Positions 1 through 10,360 of a DNA stretch of 64,000 nt are shown piece by piece. The stretch covers positions 87,554 to 151,553 of IMG/VR virus record IMGVR_UViG_3300028045_001344; one strand, 5' to 3'. The notes under the pieces are model-generated. The model saw nothing but the letters and a program-made list of their open reading frames with translations. It made no database searches and was not told where the DNA came from. This stretch comes from a virus. The position numbers and the translations under genes are program-made. Within the stretch, counting starts at the first letter, position 1; each line of letters starts with the position of its first letter.

Positions 1-568
1 AGGTTCCTGAGATATAAAATTTTAGAGAGCAAGAACCTTTTTTGATAGACGACCCGTAGAAGATAGAGGGAATGCTTATTATTTTTATTTCTTGTGTAGC
101 TTTGTCTCCGAGGCTAGAACTATAAAGATAACTCGGACTAAGGCACGCATATTTATTGAAAGTATTCTCAAGCGCATCCCTATAATATTTACACGCCGAA
201 CCTGTTACGCCAGTATCAAACCTCTCAAAAGAAAGACTAGAAGATAGAGGATAACTGCCAGTTATTGTGTCGCCATAGGCAAAATCATTATTGTAAGCTG
301 TAGTAGAAATGGTTCTAAAAGAAGTGAGCGAGCCTTGTTTTGTAATGAACGGATAAATCAACTCACCTGTCGGTCGATCTACATTCATCTCATAGAGACT
401 AATATTGCCAGCCGAAACATGAGTTATGTTAGCGTTGCTGAGTGGGCCTGTGTATTGAGTGTCTTTGTTGTATATTACTGTCCCACTATAGATATGAAAA
501 TCTAGTGCAGGATAAGTCTTTATACGATTGTAGAAAAGATCGTTCCGATCAAATTTATACAAGGACAT
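1..568 (-). CDS. Partial virion structural protein (3' end outside window)
   Basis: The minus-strand frame opens with ATG at 568 and runs without a stop to base 1, giving at least 189 residues. The protein begins MSLYKFDRND and is rich in Ser, Thr, Tyr and Asn, like the proteins encoded just upstream in the same orientation. It lies 23 bases after the stop of the preceding structural gene and has no clear Shine-Dalgarno sequence, so translation may depend on that neighbour. I do not recognise a family. A tail or baseplate-attached structural role is inferred from position and composition only. Confidence 0.72.
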   Translation of the reverse strand, partial: MSLYKFDRNDLFYNRIKTYPALDFHIYSGTVIYNKDTQYTGPLSNANITHVSAGNISLYEMNVDRPTGELIYPFITKQGSLTSFRTISTTAYNNDFAYGDTITGSYPLSSSLSFERFDTGVTGSACKYYRDALENTFNKYACLSPSYLYSSSLGDKATQEIKIISIPSIFYGSSIKKGSCSLKFYISGT

Positions 569-591
569 GGCTAAAGGTAATTAGTTAGTAA

Positions 592-1671
592 CTAATAATC
601 CAGGCGAACTCGTAAAATCATTTCGTTGGTTGGATCTTTCTTAAGGGGCTCACTAAGTTTGGCGACTGCCAACAATTCATTGTCTGCGCCGTAAAGACCA
701 ACTGTGGTGATATAAGATACCGGCGCGTCCAATTGAGAATTCTTGACACGAATCTTGCTTTCACTCAAATATGAAGGATTGGAACTATAATTGAAATCAC
801 TATTATTTGCTCGACAAAAATGAATAGTAGAATTGAGTTCAGTTGTGTTATTGAATGATATGTTTTGAACACGGTGCCTAAACATATCACACGTTCCAGA
901 AATGGACGTTCCAGTAAGGGCACCACTAATTGTAGTGACCGCTGGCAACGCATCCATAAGTGCGCCAACTTTCATTGATCCTGTATTACACCCATCAAAT
1001 ATGGAAGCAGTAAGAACTGCAATTCCGGCTTGATAAAAAATAAGTCCAGCTTTGGAGTATGTGCCAGTGACACAAGTTGCTGGGGAAGAACAAGTTAAGA
1101 TTCCATATTCACCCACGGCACTATTCACCTTAAAAGAATTTTGTGCGTTTGTGTCTCCAAAGGTCAAAAGCCCACCGAAAGGACTAGCATAAGCCGAACC
1201 ACTTCCGATAATCATTTGAAACGATCCTTTTTTGATTTCATCTTTTTGGAGTAGCCTAGCAAAGTTTACAAAAACGGCTTCTCTGATTTTGGCTCCAGCA
1301 GACGCAATATCACCATCTACATCAAACAAAATCACATCTCCAGCAGTATCGTAACCCATGAGTGTCGATGCCATTTGATTATACATATTGATCTTTTTAG
1401 CATTTTGAACATTCGTCGATGAACTAAGTTCCGAGTCAGAGGAGTATCCAACCGTCAAATCAAAAATGTGGTTGGCTGATGAACTAAGATAAGGATAATC
1501 ATAAACTGACTGAAACATTCCGTGAGCATAGTTTTTAATATTTAGCTCCTCTCCAAGCGACCCGGTATATGTTCCAGATACAATCGCTCCGGTAATTGGA
1601 ATTGCTTCGTGTAAAAGCGTTCTTGTGCTCTTTATATCGTTATTGAGAAAAGTTTTATAAACTGTTGCCAT
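592..1671 (-). CDS. Putative virion structural protein, 359 aa
   Basis: This 359-residue protein has no signal peptide or membrane segment. It is rich in Ser, Thr, Gly and Asn, with runs such as SSSAN and SSSTN typical of virion surface proteins. The start at 1671 is preceded by AAGGA at good spacing. It is one of a series of structural genes transcribed on the minus strand after the gp25/gp6 baseplate pair. The sequence shows no enzyme motif and I cannot name a family. Position suggests a baseplate-attached or tail-fibre component. Confidence 0.72.
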   Translation of the reverse strand: MATVYKTFLNNDIKSTRTLLHEAIPITGAIVSGTYTGSLGEELNIKNYAHGMFQSVYDYPYLSSSANHIFDLTVGYSSDSELSSSTNVQNAKKINMYNQMASTLMGYDTAGDVILFDVDGDIASAGAKIREAVFVNFARLLQKDEIKKGSFQMIIGSGSAYASPFGGLLTFGDTNAQNSFKVNSAVGEYGILTCSSPATCVTGTYSKAGLIFYQAGIAVLTASIFDGCNTGSMKVGALMDALPAVTTISGALTGTSISGTCDMFRHRVQNISFNNTTELNSTIHFCRANNSDFNYSSNPSYLSESKIRVKNSQLDAPVSYITTVGLYGADNELLAVAKLSEPLKKDPTNEMILRVRLDY

Positions 1672-1681
1672 CGTGTTTTCC

Positions 1682-2665
1682 TTATGTTGTGATCTGTTTT
1701 ATAAATCGAACGGGGATGTCTAATCTATAGCCGGTTGTTGCTCCGGTGATTTTAATGATTGTATCAATATATTTATATGTTCCTGTTGCCCCGGTAAGAC
1801 CCCAGGCGGTAGCTACGGCTGCATCTGCGATATCTAAATCTCCGCCGATTTGCGTAAACAAGAAATTGCTTGAAATTAATTCCAGGGTAGACTTTATAGA
1901 AAAGAACAGTGTGGTTCCTTGTGGTCCCTGGATTGTCGCAATAGAGGGGGCAGCAATCAAGGTGCTGTTGTTCCATAGTGCGTCCGTGCCGATATATTGC
2001 TTGTTGTTGACAATAAATTGTGGATCTGTTTCCTGTGACAAGTAATAGCTGGCGATATTGTCATCGTCAATAAAAGAAATCGTGGCATTTGTTCCATCGG
2101 ATGTGCTGGCGATAATCCCCAACCGACTATCAATCTCGATAATATATTGGGTTTCTTTGAGATCCTGATCAAGTTCATATTGCCAACTTATTTCCGTTGT
2201 GTCTAAGCCTTGATCAATTTTGGCTATCGCTGACCTATCCCAATTTTCTCCGTTAAAGGTTCCGAGTGGATTGTTAGCCTGCATTTCGGTAACGGTTGCC
2301 TGTGTGACTGCCACCGCATATCCTTGGTTCGCCGCAACAACTGATGAGTCAAGAGCAGTGTTACTGTTTATTTTCAATTCAGGCAAGTAAAGCAAATTTG
2401 TTCTGGGAATAGAGAGTAACTTATACTGTAGCATTGACGTGTTGTTTGTAAACGCTTCCAAGATTGGTGTTTGCATAATCTCTAAATCATAATAAGCCGA
2501 ACCACTGGAGTTATCCTTGTCATAAAGTTTATAATTTATTTCATCATCACCAAGCGCAAACTTTGTGATCCTAAATGAGCCATCGCCCTTCGCGAGCCTA
2601 TATCGTCCCGTATCTGTTAAAACTGCGTCCAATATAATGTCGCCGCTATTGTCAAGAAATGCCAT
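1682..2665 (-). CDS. Putative tail structural protein, 327 aa, with N-terminal module shared with 9269-10360
   Basis: The first 50 residues carry an ILDAVLTDTGRYRLAKG motif followed by a GDDEINY segment. A closely similar pattern (VIDLEITPYGENLLAKG, then FDDEVLY) starts the 363-aa protein at 9269-10360, so the two appear to share a paralogous N-terminal domain with different C-terminal parts. GGGAG lies 6 bases before the ATG. A 74-base gap separates it from the upstream gene; it is AT-rich and I see no strong terminator there. A virion role is inferred from the operon. No catalytic motif is visible. Confidence 0.75.
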   Translation of the reverse strand: MAFLDNSGDIILDAVLTDTGRYRLAKGDGSFRITKFALGDDEINYKLYDKDNSSGSAYYDLEIMQTPILEAFTNNTSMLQYKLLSIPRTNLLYLPELKINSNTALDSSVVAANQGYAVAVTQATVTEMQANNPLGTFNGENWDRSAIAKIDQGLDTTEISWQYELDQDLKETQYIIEIDSRLGIIASTSDGTNATISFIDDDNIASYYLSQETDPQFIVNNKQYIGTDALWNNSTLIAAPSIATIQGPQGTTLFFSIKSTLELISSNFLFTQIGGDLDIADAAVATAWGLTGATGTYKYIDTIIKITGATTGYRLDIPVRFIKQITT

Positions 2666-2739
2666 GTTTATCTCCCATAATTACAAATAAATAGTTTGTT
2701 TTTTTGTTTTACACCATTTTACCATGGGCTAAAATTTCC

Positions 2740-5658
2740 TTATTCATTCGAAGTTGTTTGTGTTGTTTTAAATTTTACATTAATATCTAACTTTTTTGAA
2801 CTCTTTGTTGAAGATAATCTTATTTTAAATTTTCTTCCGTTGCTTGGTTCGCCCCAAATACTTTGTTGTCCTTTTCCAAGTTGAGCAGTTACAGTCGCAG
2901 AATTGTCTCCCTCTAGTTGAAAATCGTTGTTCGCTGAACTGATTGATTTTACTTTCGCTGATAGCTCGCTCTCATTAAGTAAAGCTTGAGAAAAAGATGG
3001 TTTGATTTGTAAAAATCTTCTAACGGGTTTTGAGACTTGTCGTCCAACGTCTACGTCCATATCCACCAATTGTATTAAAGAATAAATGTTCTCGTTGTCT
3101 TGAACTATTTCACACTCATATACTGAAGTAGGATTTGAAGTATGATTATGATTATCTATTGCGCGGAAACAATAATAATACTTTGTATTTGGTTTGATGT
3201 CGTCTACAAAACCTGCGGAAGTTGAACCTTGAGCGGCGAATATCTTGGTATGTGCTCCTTGTGTAAAATCGGTATATTTGGTTGGTCTGTGTTCCAATCT
3301 AAAAATATCAAATTCAGTTACATGATCGTCGCTCTTAAAATGAACTTCATCCGGCGTATTGTTACTATTTGTGTCACGCCCATGAAGACGTAACATTTCG
3401 CTGAAATCATCCGATGGCAAAACGCTAATGGGTTCCTCCCAATAGTCTCCCACGCTTCCATTGAGCCACAACAAAATTTTATCCCCGGTGTCTTGATAAG
3501 GAATTATATTAATATCAGGTCTTACAGGTGGAGTATCAACAACTGCTATCCCCAAGGGGTAATCAATTTTTGTATCATAATAAGGAACCTCTATTATTTT
3601 TATAAGGGGCTCGTTGAAGACACAAAGGCGAGCAAGAAAGTCGCCAAGCCTAGAAGGAGGCGGAGGGGGCGTGAACGGTCCTTGTTTGCCCGATGGGTAT
3701 ACTACCGTCGCATTACTTATGCCACCAATTTTATTAACCTTGTATTCATACTTGTTGCCAATAACCATTTGATAAGCCCAGATCTTATAGCGATATCTTT
3801 TATTGTATTTTACTTGAGTGTCAATGTAGCTCATAACATCAATCTTGCTTGAATTAGGAAACCAAAAATTCTGTATGGTTTGATCCGGGACATCGGCATC
3901 AACCTTCTCTATGCGGTATAATAGCGTTTCTGAATATGCTTCTTTGCCCTGTAAGATTTCTTTGAACGATCTAAAATGGCCTTGATTAGAAGTTGGCTCA
4001 ACCAGTTTATCTAATTCGGCTGCAAACAAATTCATTCGCAACAGAACGTCTAACGCATTTGCCGGGTTGGATAGTAGGTCAAGGTCTTCACGGATACGAC
4101 CAAGAAATGTTATTCTAAATTCTTCCAGATCGTCAAAGAGATCTTTATATTCGTCCTGTAGTTGGGTTGGGTCAATAACCCCATCTATGAAGCCGCCTAA
4201 ATAAAACTGAGTGGAGGGAGCAAATTTATTAACATATTCGCACATTTCTGTAGCTATATTGAACCAATAGTCAAAACTATATAATCCCCTTGAGGCACCC
4301 ACCCCAGTCATCCCATTGATAAACTCGGAAATATTTTTTATTAGAAGTGGGAAAAGGCCGTTACTTTCCACTAGGTCAGCAAATTTAGTTTGAACATCCG
4401 TTACAAAGTCTATCTTAATGTTCATAGGGAAAAGGATTTCGTTTCCTTTGTGGTCCTCAAGCATTCGTGTATTTGAAATTGGAAGTGCTACATTTTCATA
4501 TTGACTTTTTAGTTTACTAAATGTGGTGTTGGGATCGGGAAAATTCTGTATCTTATCGGACCATGTTTCAAAATATTGACCCTTGTCAGTTTCTCCGATT
4601 TTGCGACCATTGGGACCAATAATATCAACAAATGTCTTAGTGATCTGATTTTCTCCCCTGTCATTTTGTAAGTTTATTAATCGACTAAACCGGGAGTTGT
4701 CACCGTCTAAAAATCTATTATCAAATTCAGAAGCAAAGGCATAAAGATTCGGCAATAAACTTTCTGGAATAGTTGAATCCGCGATTGTTTCTTCATAAGA
4801 TTTTATATAGAAGTTATACGAAGGAGTTATCTTAGCATATACATCCCTCACCGAAGAAGGAATATCCGGTGATCCCTCATTGATTTCCTTATCCTCAAAG
4901 GGAATCCACATACTAAAGCTAGTATCTTCGTAACTCTTTTCATGAAACTTTTCCTTAACAAAGAGAGCCCACTTGGTATTATCCTTCCACCACTCAGGCA
5001 CACTCTCATTTGGAAAATCTATAAACTCTTGTAATTGTGCGGGAGTGAAATTCCAAGGCGTTAGTGGTGGGGTTATTTGTATAGTATATTTTTCTCTCTT
5101 AGAGGATAGAAATGTTGGGTTGCTAGGTGGAGAAGCTTCAACGCTGTTCCACGGAAAAGCCGTATAGTTATCACTCAGCAATAAGGAAGACGGAATAACA
5201 CGGGATTGAAGATTAGAGTTATTTAGATTTCGAAACTCTGCTAGTGTATTATAAGGTCTATCATCCGTAAAGCAAATCGCCAAACCTAAATCATCGTCTC
5301 GATCAGAAAGATTGGTTGATGGCGTGGCAAAAGCATCGGTCTGGTCTGGGCTTGCGGCAAACCTATTATCATAATAGTATCTAGCGGGAAAGTTTCCATA
5401 CCGTGCTGGGCTATTTATTACTGGTCGTGTCCAAAATTTATTATATGCAGTGCGAAGAATATCTATGTCATTCGGTGATTTCTGGGTTACAACATAAGGT
5501 AGATATAGTTGCGGAGTAGTTCCCCAATAAGAATATTGTACCAATGGAGAGTTAGGTCCATTCGACCCCGTACATTCTCCTTCGTGGAAATATTGAATAG
5601 GCACAAGTTCTTTATTACGAAAAAGAAACTTCTTTTTGTGGATGAAATTCAGTGGCAT
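2740..5658 (-). CDS. Putative large tail/baseplate structural protein, 972 aa
   Basis: This 972-residue protein is not recognised by family. The region around residues 760-860 resembles a fibronectin type III-like fold: a segment reading IKPNTKYYYCFRAIDNHNHTS has the usual alternating aromatic pattern of the C-terminal strands. A second similar segment (KYNKRYRYKIWAY) lies near residue 640. There is no signal peptide or transmembrane segment. Its ATG overlaps the stop of the upstream 1202-aa gene by one base, with AGGAGGGGG upstream, which indicates coupled translation. Size and context fit a tail-fibre, baseplate or host-recognition component; this is inference. Confidence 0.72.
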   Translation of the reverse strand: MPLNFIHKKKFLFRNKELVPIQYFHEGECTGSNGPNSPLVQYSYWGTTPQLYLPYVVTQKSPNDIDILRTAYNKFWTRPVINSPARYGNFPARYYYDNRFAASPDQTDAFATPSTNLSDRDDDLGLAICFTDDRPYNTLAEFRNLNNSNLQSRVIPSSLLLSDNYTAFPWNSVEASPPSNPTFLSSKREKYTIQITPPLTPWNFTPAQLQEFIDFPNESVPEWWKDNTKWALFVKEKFHEKSYEDTSFSMWIPFEDKEINEGSPDIPSSVRDVYAKITPSYNFYIKSYEETIADSTIPESLLPNLYAFASEFDNRFLDGDNSRFSRLINLQNDRGENQITKTFVDIIGPNGRKIGETDKGQYFETWSDKIQNFPDPNTTFSKLKSQYENVALPISNTRMLEDHKGNEILFPMNIKIDFVTDVQTKFADLVESNGLFPLLIKNISEFINGMTGVGASRGLYSFDYWFNIATEMCEYVNKFAPSTQFYLGGFIDGVIDPTQLQDEYKDLFDDLEEFRITFLGRIREDLDLLSNPANALDVLLRMNLFAAELDKLVEPTSNQGHFRSFKEILQGKEAYSETLLYRIEKVDADVPDQTIQNFWFPNSSKIDVMSYIDTQVKYNKRYRYKIWAYQMVIGNKYEYKVNKIGGISNATVVYPSGKQGPFTPPPPPSRLGDFLARLCVFNEPLIKIIEVPYYDTKIDYPLGIAVVDTPPVRPDINIIPYQDTGDKILLWLNGSVGDYWEEPISVLPSDDFSEMLRLHGRDTNSNNTPDEVHFKSDDHVTEFDIFRLEHRPTKYTDFTQGAHTKIFAAQGSTSAGFVDDIKPNTKYYYCFRAIDNHNHTSNPTSVYECEIVQDNENIYSLIQLVDMDVDVGRQVSKPVRRFLQIKPSFSQALLNESELSAKVKSISSANNDFQLEGDNSATVTAQLGKGQQSIWGEPSNGRKFKIRLSSTKSSKKLDINVKFKTTQTTSNE

Positions 5659-8600
5659 TATGGACCCCCTCCTACGCCCGGAATCTCTACGCGATAATAT
5701 TCATCGTAAGTGGGCAAATCATAATTTGAATTTCTTGATAATAAAACCGTATTATTTACATATGCTGTAGAGCGACAGAATGGAGCATAAGTGTCCCAAC
5801 GAGGCTTAAAAAATGATTCTCTAACAAGCGAACTTCTCCAATTTGGCTGCTTTAGGAGAACACGAAAAATGGGTGTAGGCGGCGGTCGCGGAGACGAAGA
5901 TGCATTCAGGTTTGTAACTCGGGGGTTGTTGGGGTTCATGATCACACCGACGTTATAACCCGCGAGGTGTTCCATCTTATTAATAGTTTGAGTGCGATAC
6001 ATAAACTCAGGGTATAGTATAACATTATTTTCAATTTTGGCAAAAAAATCTCTCGCTGCTTGGCTTAGGCGCGAAGTCGCCGAGTCTGCTAGAACATTAT
6101 AATATAAAAGTGTCTTTGTTTGTGGTGGCACATCTCTCAAATAAGAAGATTCATAGCTACGTTCTATGGCATCGTTAGGAGGGTTTCGGGCCGCGACCGC
6201 TTGGGAAATCAATAAACTAGCAGAACTATTCTGTTCACTCAAATCAAAAGAAGATTTATCCAATGACATATTTTTTGTAAGTAAGCGTGGATTTAAGTCT
6301 GGGGAAGTGGATTCCTTGAGCACGTCTAAATAAAATTCATATGAAATGTATCTGCGCTGGTTTGATAATTTTCTTAGCCCCTTATAATAAGAATCCGCAA
6401 AACTGGCAGCTTCCGGGCCAGGAGATGTTCCGTTGGGGTATTGCGATTGTAAGTTCAATAAAAATCCGCCCTCTCCACCAATGTCGGGAGTTACAATCTC
6501 CGCACTGTGATAAGTTGAAAAATAATTTGATAAGTCATTGGCTAGCACTTTATCATTTACAAGTGCTGAAGTTCCAGCACCTTCGACCAATGTTTCTAAA
6601 AAATTGTTATTGGTGCGCGACTTTAGTAAAGAATATGACACGGGCTTAAGAAAATCACTTGATTCATAATTACTGTCTTGAAGTGAAACTGAACCACCAG
6701 GCACTACTATACGATAAGGGGAAAAGAAAACACCTTCAGTGTTTCCCATTTTTATGTTATCGCCAGGTGTATTACCAGCCAAAAAACCACCTAGGGGAAC
6801 GATCTGAAATGAAGAATTATAAGACGGAAATAAGTTGGTGTATTGCTGTGTGGAATATGTAGAATAATCGGCATAAGAGATTGTGTTTAGTCCGCTTTCG
6901 TTTTGTGTTGTCGTTGTTGTATTCAAAAAATCAAAGCCCAGATTAGTCATAAGGTTCGCATTGAAAATTGCTTGTGGGGTATTTTTTATTTTATAGCTGC
7001 GATCTTTAGACGCAGGATTTTGCTTTTCATCAAACCCAATGGATATTATTTCACCATCTTCATTTCGTGTCTCTTGTCTTTCCCTGCTTCTAATTGTTCC
7101 AATGATGGATTCTAAATTATTTGATATAGTTTCCATCAAGCGCATAACCGCGTTTATGCTCGAAGGTGTCGCGCTCCAAGGATTTAGATAGTTTAACAAA
7201 GTAGTTTCAATGTTGGCCCAATTAAGATTTTTATAAGAGTGATCGCTCGCCAATAATTTTATTATGCTTACTAATCCATGAGAGTTGTTGCTTATAGTTG
7301 ATGCGAATTCCACCACCAACTGTCCACCGGGAGCATAAACCTCTGAGAACTCTGATGTAAAAAAATTTGTTTTTGAATTGAAGTTTCCTGTCTGCACTTC
7401 ACCACGTTGATAAATTTGTTCAGTGCGACCGGCGATTGTCCCGCCCAAATAAGGACTTCCATCTTGCGCCGGGATGCCCGGAATAGTTCTCATTACTTTT
7501 GTTGCTTCATTGTAATATTTACGAATGCCTTTTAGGTTTATATCAAGTTGTGATCGTATGTCATCAAGAACCGAAACCGACTTGTCTAGCATTTCAAATT
7601 CAATTCGATATTGATAATAGCCATCAGTAATATTTTTTATAGAGCCATCGATTCCCTCAAAGTGTCGCAGCGTGTAACTAGGCAAATGCCTTCCGCCATC
7701 AATTGTTAAGCCAAGAGAAGTGTTTGAGATTTCTGAAATTACATTATCATTTGTTGAAGTTTTGGAAACAGGTATTATTCCGGTGGTCGTAAGAGAATCC
7801 TTTGTTTCAAAAAGCATTTCATCAATTTGATTTTCAGAAAATGGCTTCTGTCTCACATATGCTGGCATTGTATAGTCGGGATTTGGCACTACAATTGGGT
7901 TTGCCCCAGCCTCACTACTACCTTGAATCCTGTGTCGAAAAATTCTAAAGGAGGTTATCTTGCTTTTATTTAGAAGATTGTCAAGAGCCACAGAAGATCT
8001 TTTTTCAAAAATCTTCCCAAACACTGAATTATCAAGCAACATCCTTTGCCAATCAATAGTAAAGAAAAATCTGGCTTGATCCATAATATCTCGTGTGAGA
8101 AATAAATCAGAAAAATATGTATCTTGTGTGTTGATATCAATTTTAGAATTGCGTAAATTGTTTTTTATTGCGCCCAAGGCTGCGTTCTCAATGTGAGCAA
8201 AATCAAATTCAATATTTTCTATTTCGTTAAAGGTTCTAAAATCTTGAACTCTTGGTAAAGAAATAATTTCTGGTACAATAACTTTGTGAATGCCCCATTT
8301 CGAAATGTCCGAGACTTGATAAGTGCTTGGTACATATTTTGGCTCCATTTCGTGACCAGTCATCCATAGGTCTTTCTTGTCTTCAGTGCTGAAAAAAACT
8401 AAAATATCTTCTAAATTTTTAATCTTTCTTTCTCGCATCTTGTTTTTAATTAAGCGATTTGATGGGGCAGATAAATCCAACTCTTTAAGAATCGTAATCT
8501 TCTTCGCAATATCTATTCGATCAACTTTGCCATAATGAACTGGACCATTCCATACACGACCATCACGTTCGCGATATATCTGGGATGTAGAAACTATTTT

Positions 8601-9266
8601 TCCATTTTCTACCACAAGTAAGCCCGATTTCTGACTTACTGCTTTGTTAATGATCGGGGGTGTAAGGCGACCCATAGAAGTTGAAAGTTTTGAAATTGAT
8701 GAGTAGGCAATAATTCCAAGATCATTGAGTTGACCATCAATCAAAGATACATCATCAAATCGAAATGAATATGTCATCACTCTTGTTCCGTCAGCAAGGG
8801 TTTCTTGTATGGTGCTCAAGTCCATAGAACTTATTAAAGAACTTAAAGAAACGGTCTTTATAGTGTTAGGTTGTTTTTGTTCAGCCAATGCAACGGGATT
8901 CTTAAGGATTTTTTTATAAGTTTCTGAGTTTGTTGTTGTAATAACATTAATCAGGATACTATTGCGAACAGTGCTTGAATCAAGGGAGGTGCTTCCTACG
9001 GGAACCGAAATTGACAGATCTAATACCACACGAGTCTTGGGTGACAAAGCTCCAACGTTGATTGCTTGAGCTGCGAAACCGCGCCTTGAGATTGATACGT
9101 TGCTCCTACCCGCATCTATATGAGGATTCTTATTATAGAATGCTTCTGCATAATTAATATTTGACAAGTATGCGTTGGCACTCGCATCCGGTTGGATTTC
9201 TAAAGTTACTTTCTTGACCTTGACGACAGGCAAAAAAGGTTCAAAATTTATTCGTGGTGTTGCCAT
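5658..9266 (-). CDS. Putative large tail structural protein, 1202 aa
   Basis: A 1202-residue soluble protein with no motif I recognise. It contains long beta-rich, Ser/Asn-rich stretches and a few more charged helical segments (for example around residues 270-300). It follows the 363-aa gene by two bases, overlaps the 972-aa gene by one base, and so lies inside one translationally linked string of structural genes. GAGGAGG is about 13 bases before the start, which is rather far for a Shine-Dalgarno sequence; part of the spacing is taken up by the stop of the upstream gene. Function beyond virion structure cannot be stated. Confidence 0.72.
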   Translation of the reverse strand: MATPRINFEPFLPVVKVKKVTLEIQPDASANAYLSNINYAEAFYNKNPHIDAGRSNVSISRRGFAAQAINVGALSPKTRVVLDLSISVPVGSTSLDSSTVRNSILINVITTTNSETYKKILKNPVALAEQKQPNTIKTVSLSSLISSMDLSTIQETLADGTRVMTYSFRFDDVSLIDGQLNDLGIIAYSSISKLSTSMGRLTPPIINKAVSQKSGLLVVENGKIVSTSQIYRERDGRVWNGPVHYGKVDRIDIAKKITILKELDLSAPSNRLIKNKMRERKIKNLEDILVFFSTEDKKDLWMTGHEMEPKYVPSTYQVSDISKWGIHKVIVPEIISLPRVQDFRTFNEIENIEFDFAHIENAALGAIKNNLRNSKIDINTQDTYFSDLFLTRDIMDQARFFFTIDWQRMLLDNSVFGKIFEKRSSVALDNLLNKSKITSFRIFRHRIQGSSEAGANPIVVPNPDYTMPAYVRQKPFSENQIDEMLFETKDSLTTTGIIPVSKTSTNDNVISEISNTSLGLTIDGGRHLPSYTLRHFEGIDGSIKNITDGYYQYRIEFEMLDKSVSVLDDIRSQLDINLKGIRKYYNEATKVMRTIPGIPAQDGSPYLGGTIAGRTEQIYQRGEVQTGNFNSKTNFFTSEFSEVYAPGGQLVVEFASTISNNSHGLVSIIKLLASDHSYKNLNWANIETTLLNYLNPWSATPSSINAVMRLMETISNNLESIIGTIRSRERQETRNEDGEIISIGFDEKQNPASKDRSYKIKNTPQAIFNANLMTNLGFDFLNTTTTTQNESGLNTISYADYSTYSTQQYTNLFPSYNSSFQIVPLGGFLAGNTPGDNIKMGNTEGVFFSPYRIVVPGGSVSLQDSNYESSDFLKPVSYSLLKSRTNNNFLETLVEGAGTSALVNDKVLANDLSNYFSTYHSAEIVTPDIGGEGGFLLNLQSQYPNGTSPGPEAASFADSYYKGLRKLSNQRRYISYEFYLDVLKESTSPDLNPRLLTKNMSLDKSSFDLSEQNSSASLLISQAVAARNPPNDAIERSYESSYLRDVPPQTKTLLYYNVLADSATSRLSQAARDFFAKIENNVILYPEFMYRTQTINKMEHLAGYNVGVIMNPNNPRVTNLNASSSPRPPPTPIFRVLLKQPNWRSSLVRESFFKPRWDTYAPFCRSTAYVNNTVLLSRNSNYDLPTYDEYYRVEIPGVGGGP

Positions 9267-9268
9267 AT

Positions 9269-10360
9269 CTAATCACAAACCTCCTCGTCAACCGTATCAT
9301 AAAGATTATCTATTCCTATTTTTTTCTGATTTTCTAATTCGTTACATTCTAACAATCTAGATGAGAAAATTCCTTGTGACTTATCTGCTGGCTTGAGGGA
9401 ACAGAGTAGCTTCTGGTCGATCTCATTATCAGCAAAAATATCAAAATAGTATTCAACATAATTAGAATCAATATAGGTATTTTCTTGCGCTATAATTTCG
9501 TCTGGTTCTAATAAAATATTTCCTTGAACTTGTGATTTTTGTTTCTTAAAATATAGAGGAACTAAGTATTCCTTTTTCCATTTGGTTGCCGGACTTGACG
9601 GTGTGGCTATTTTGTCATATTCTTGCGTATGCACTTCAAACACTTCCACTTCAAAGTTTTCCCAATCAAAATCTGTATTATATTCGTCTATCTCCAAAAC
9701 AATAGAATCTTCAATAATATTTAATACCGCACCAGTGACCGGAGAATTTGAATTAAGCACCCACCCATCAAAATAATTTGGTGAGGAAATTTCACTAGAT
9801 AGCTGCAATTCATAGTTTATATAATCCATATTGAGTTGAGGTATGGATAAAGGTTTGTGCGAGCCAGAGGGATAGTTCCAATAAGCCACCGAACTACTTA
9901 AGGTTCCCTTGAGCATATTTATGCTCCATGCCGGTGCTTTGGATGAATTTAAATCTGTAGTCCCTAGTGGGATTCCAAAAGTTCCTTTGTCGGGAATAGT
10001 AGCAATAGTTACTGAATCATCAGAAATATAAGGAGTGTTGTTTATGTCAGTGGGAATGCGACCATATTGTTGTGCCAAGGTTTTCTCATTTTCGGTGAGA
10101 CGATAATATTCGGTTGCCGCATGGACTTGAGTCTCCGCACCATATAAAAAAGTTTGCATCTCTATTTCGGGGGCTTCAACAATTCTTACTGACGCACTAT
10201 TTTGTGCCTCTGTGAATCCTCCATACTGAGAGTCGTAAAGGACTTCATCATCAAAGAAAGCATAATATTCAGGCTTAAATCTTCCCTTTGCTAATAGGTT
10301 CTCGCCATAAGGAGTTATCTCTAGATCAATTACTTGTTCTTTTTTATTTAAAAACTTCAT
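9269..10360 (-). CDS. Putative tail structural protein, 363 aa
   Basis: The N-terminus (MKFLNKKEQVIDLEITPYG, then LLAKGRFKPEYYAFFDDE) closely matches in pattern the start of the 327-aa protein at 1682-2665. It probably represents a shared attachment or assembly domain of about 45 residues. The remainder is acidic and lacks membrane or signal segments. AAGGA lies just before the ATG, which directly abuts the stop of the 3847-aa gene. It is a virion protein by context; I do not recognise a named family. Confidence 0.74.
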   Translation of the reverse strand: MKFLNKKEQVIDLEITPYGENLLAKGRFKPEYYAFFDDEVLYDSQYGGFTEAQNSASVRIVEAPEIEMQTFLYGAETQVHAATEYYRLTENEKTLAQQYGRIPTDINNTPYISDDSVTIATIPDKGTFGIPLGTTDLNSSKAPAWSINMLKGTLSSSVAYWNYPSGSHKPLSIPQLNMDYINYELQLSSEISSPNYFDGWVLNSNSPVTGAVLNIIEDSIVLEIDEYNTDFDWENFEVEVFEVHTQEYDKIATPSSPATKWKKEYLVPLYFKKQKSQVQGNILLEPDEIIAQENTYIDSNYVEYYFDIFADNEIDQKLLCSLKPADKSQGIFSSRLLECNELENQKKIGIDNLYDTVDEEVCD

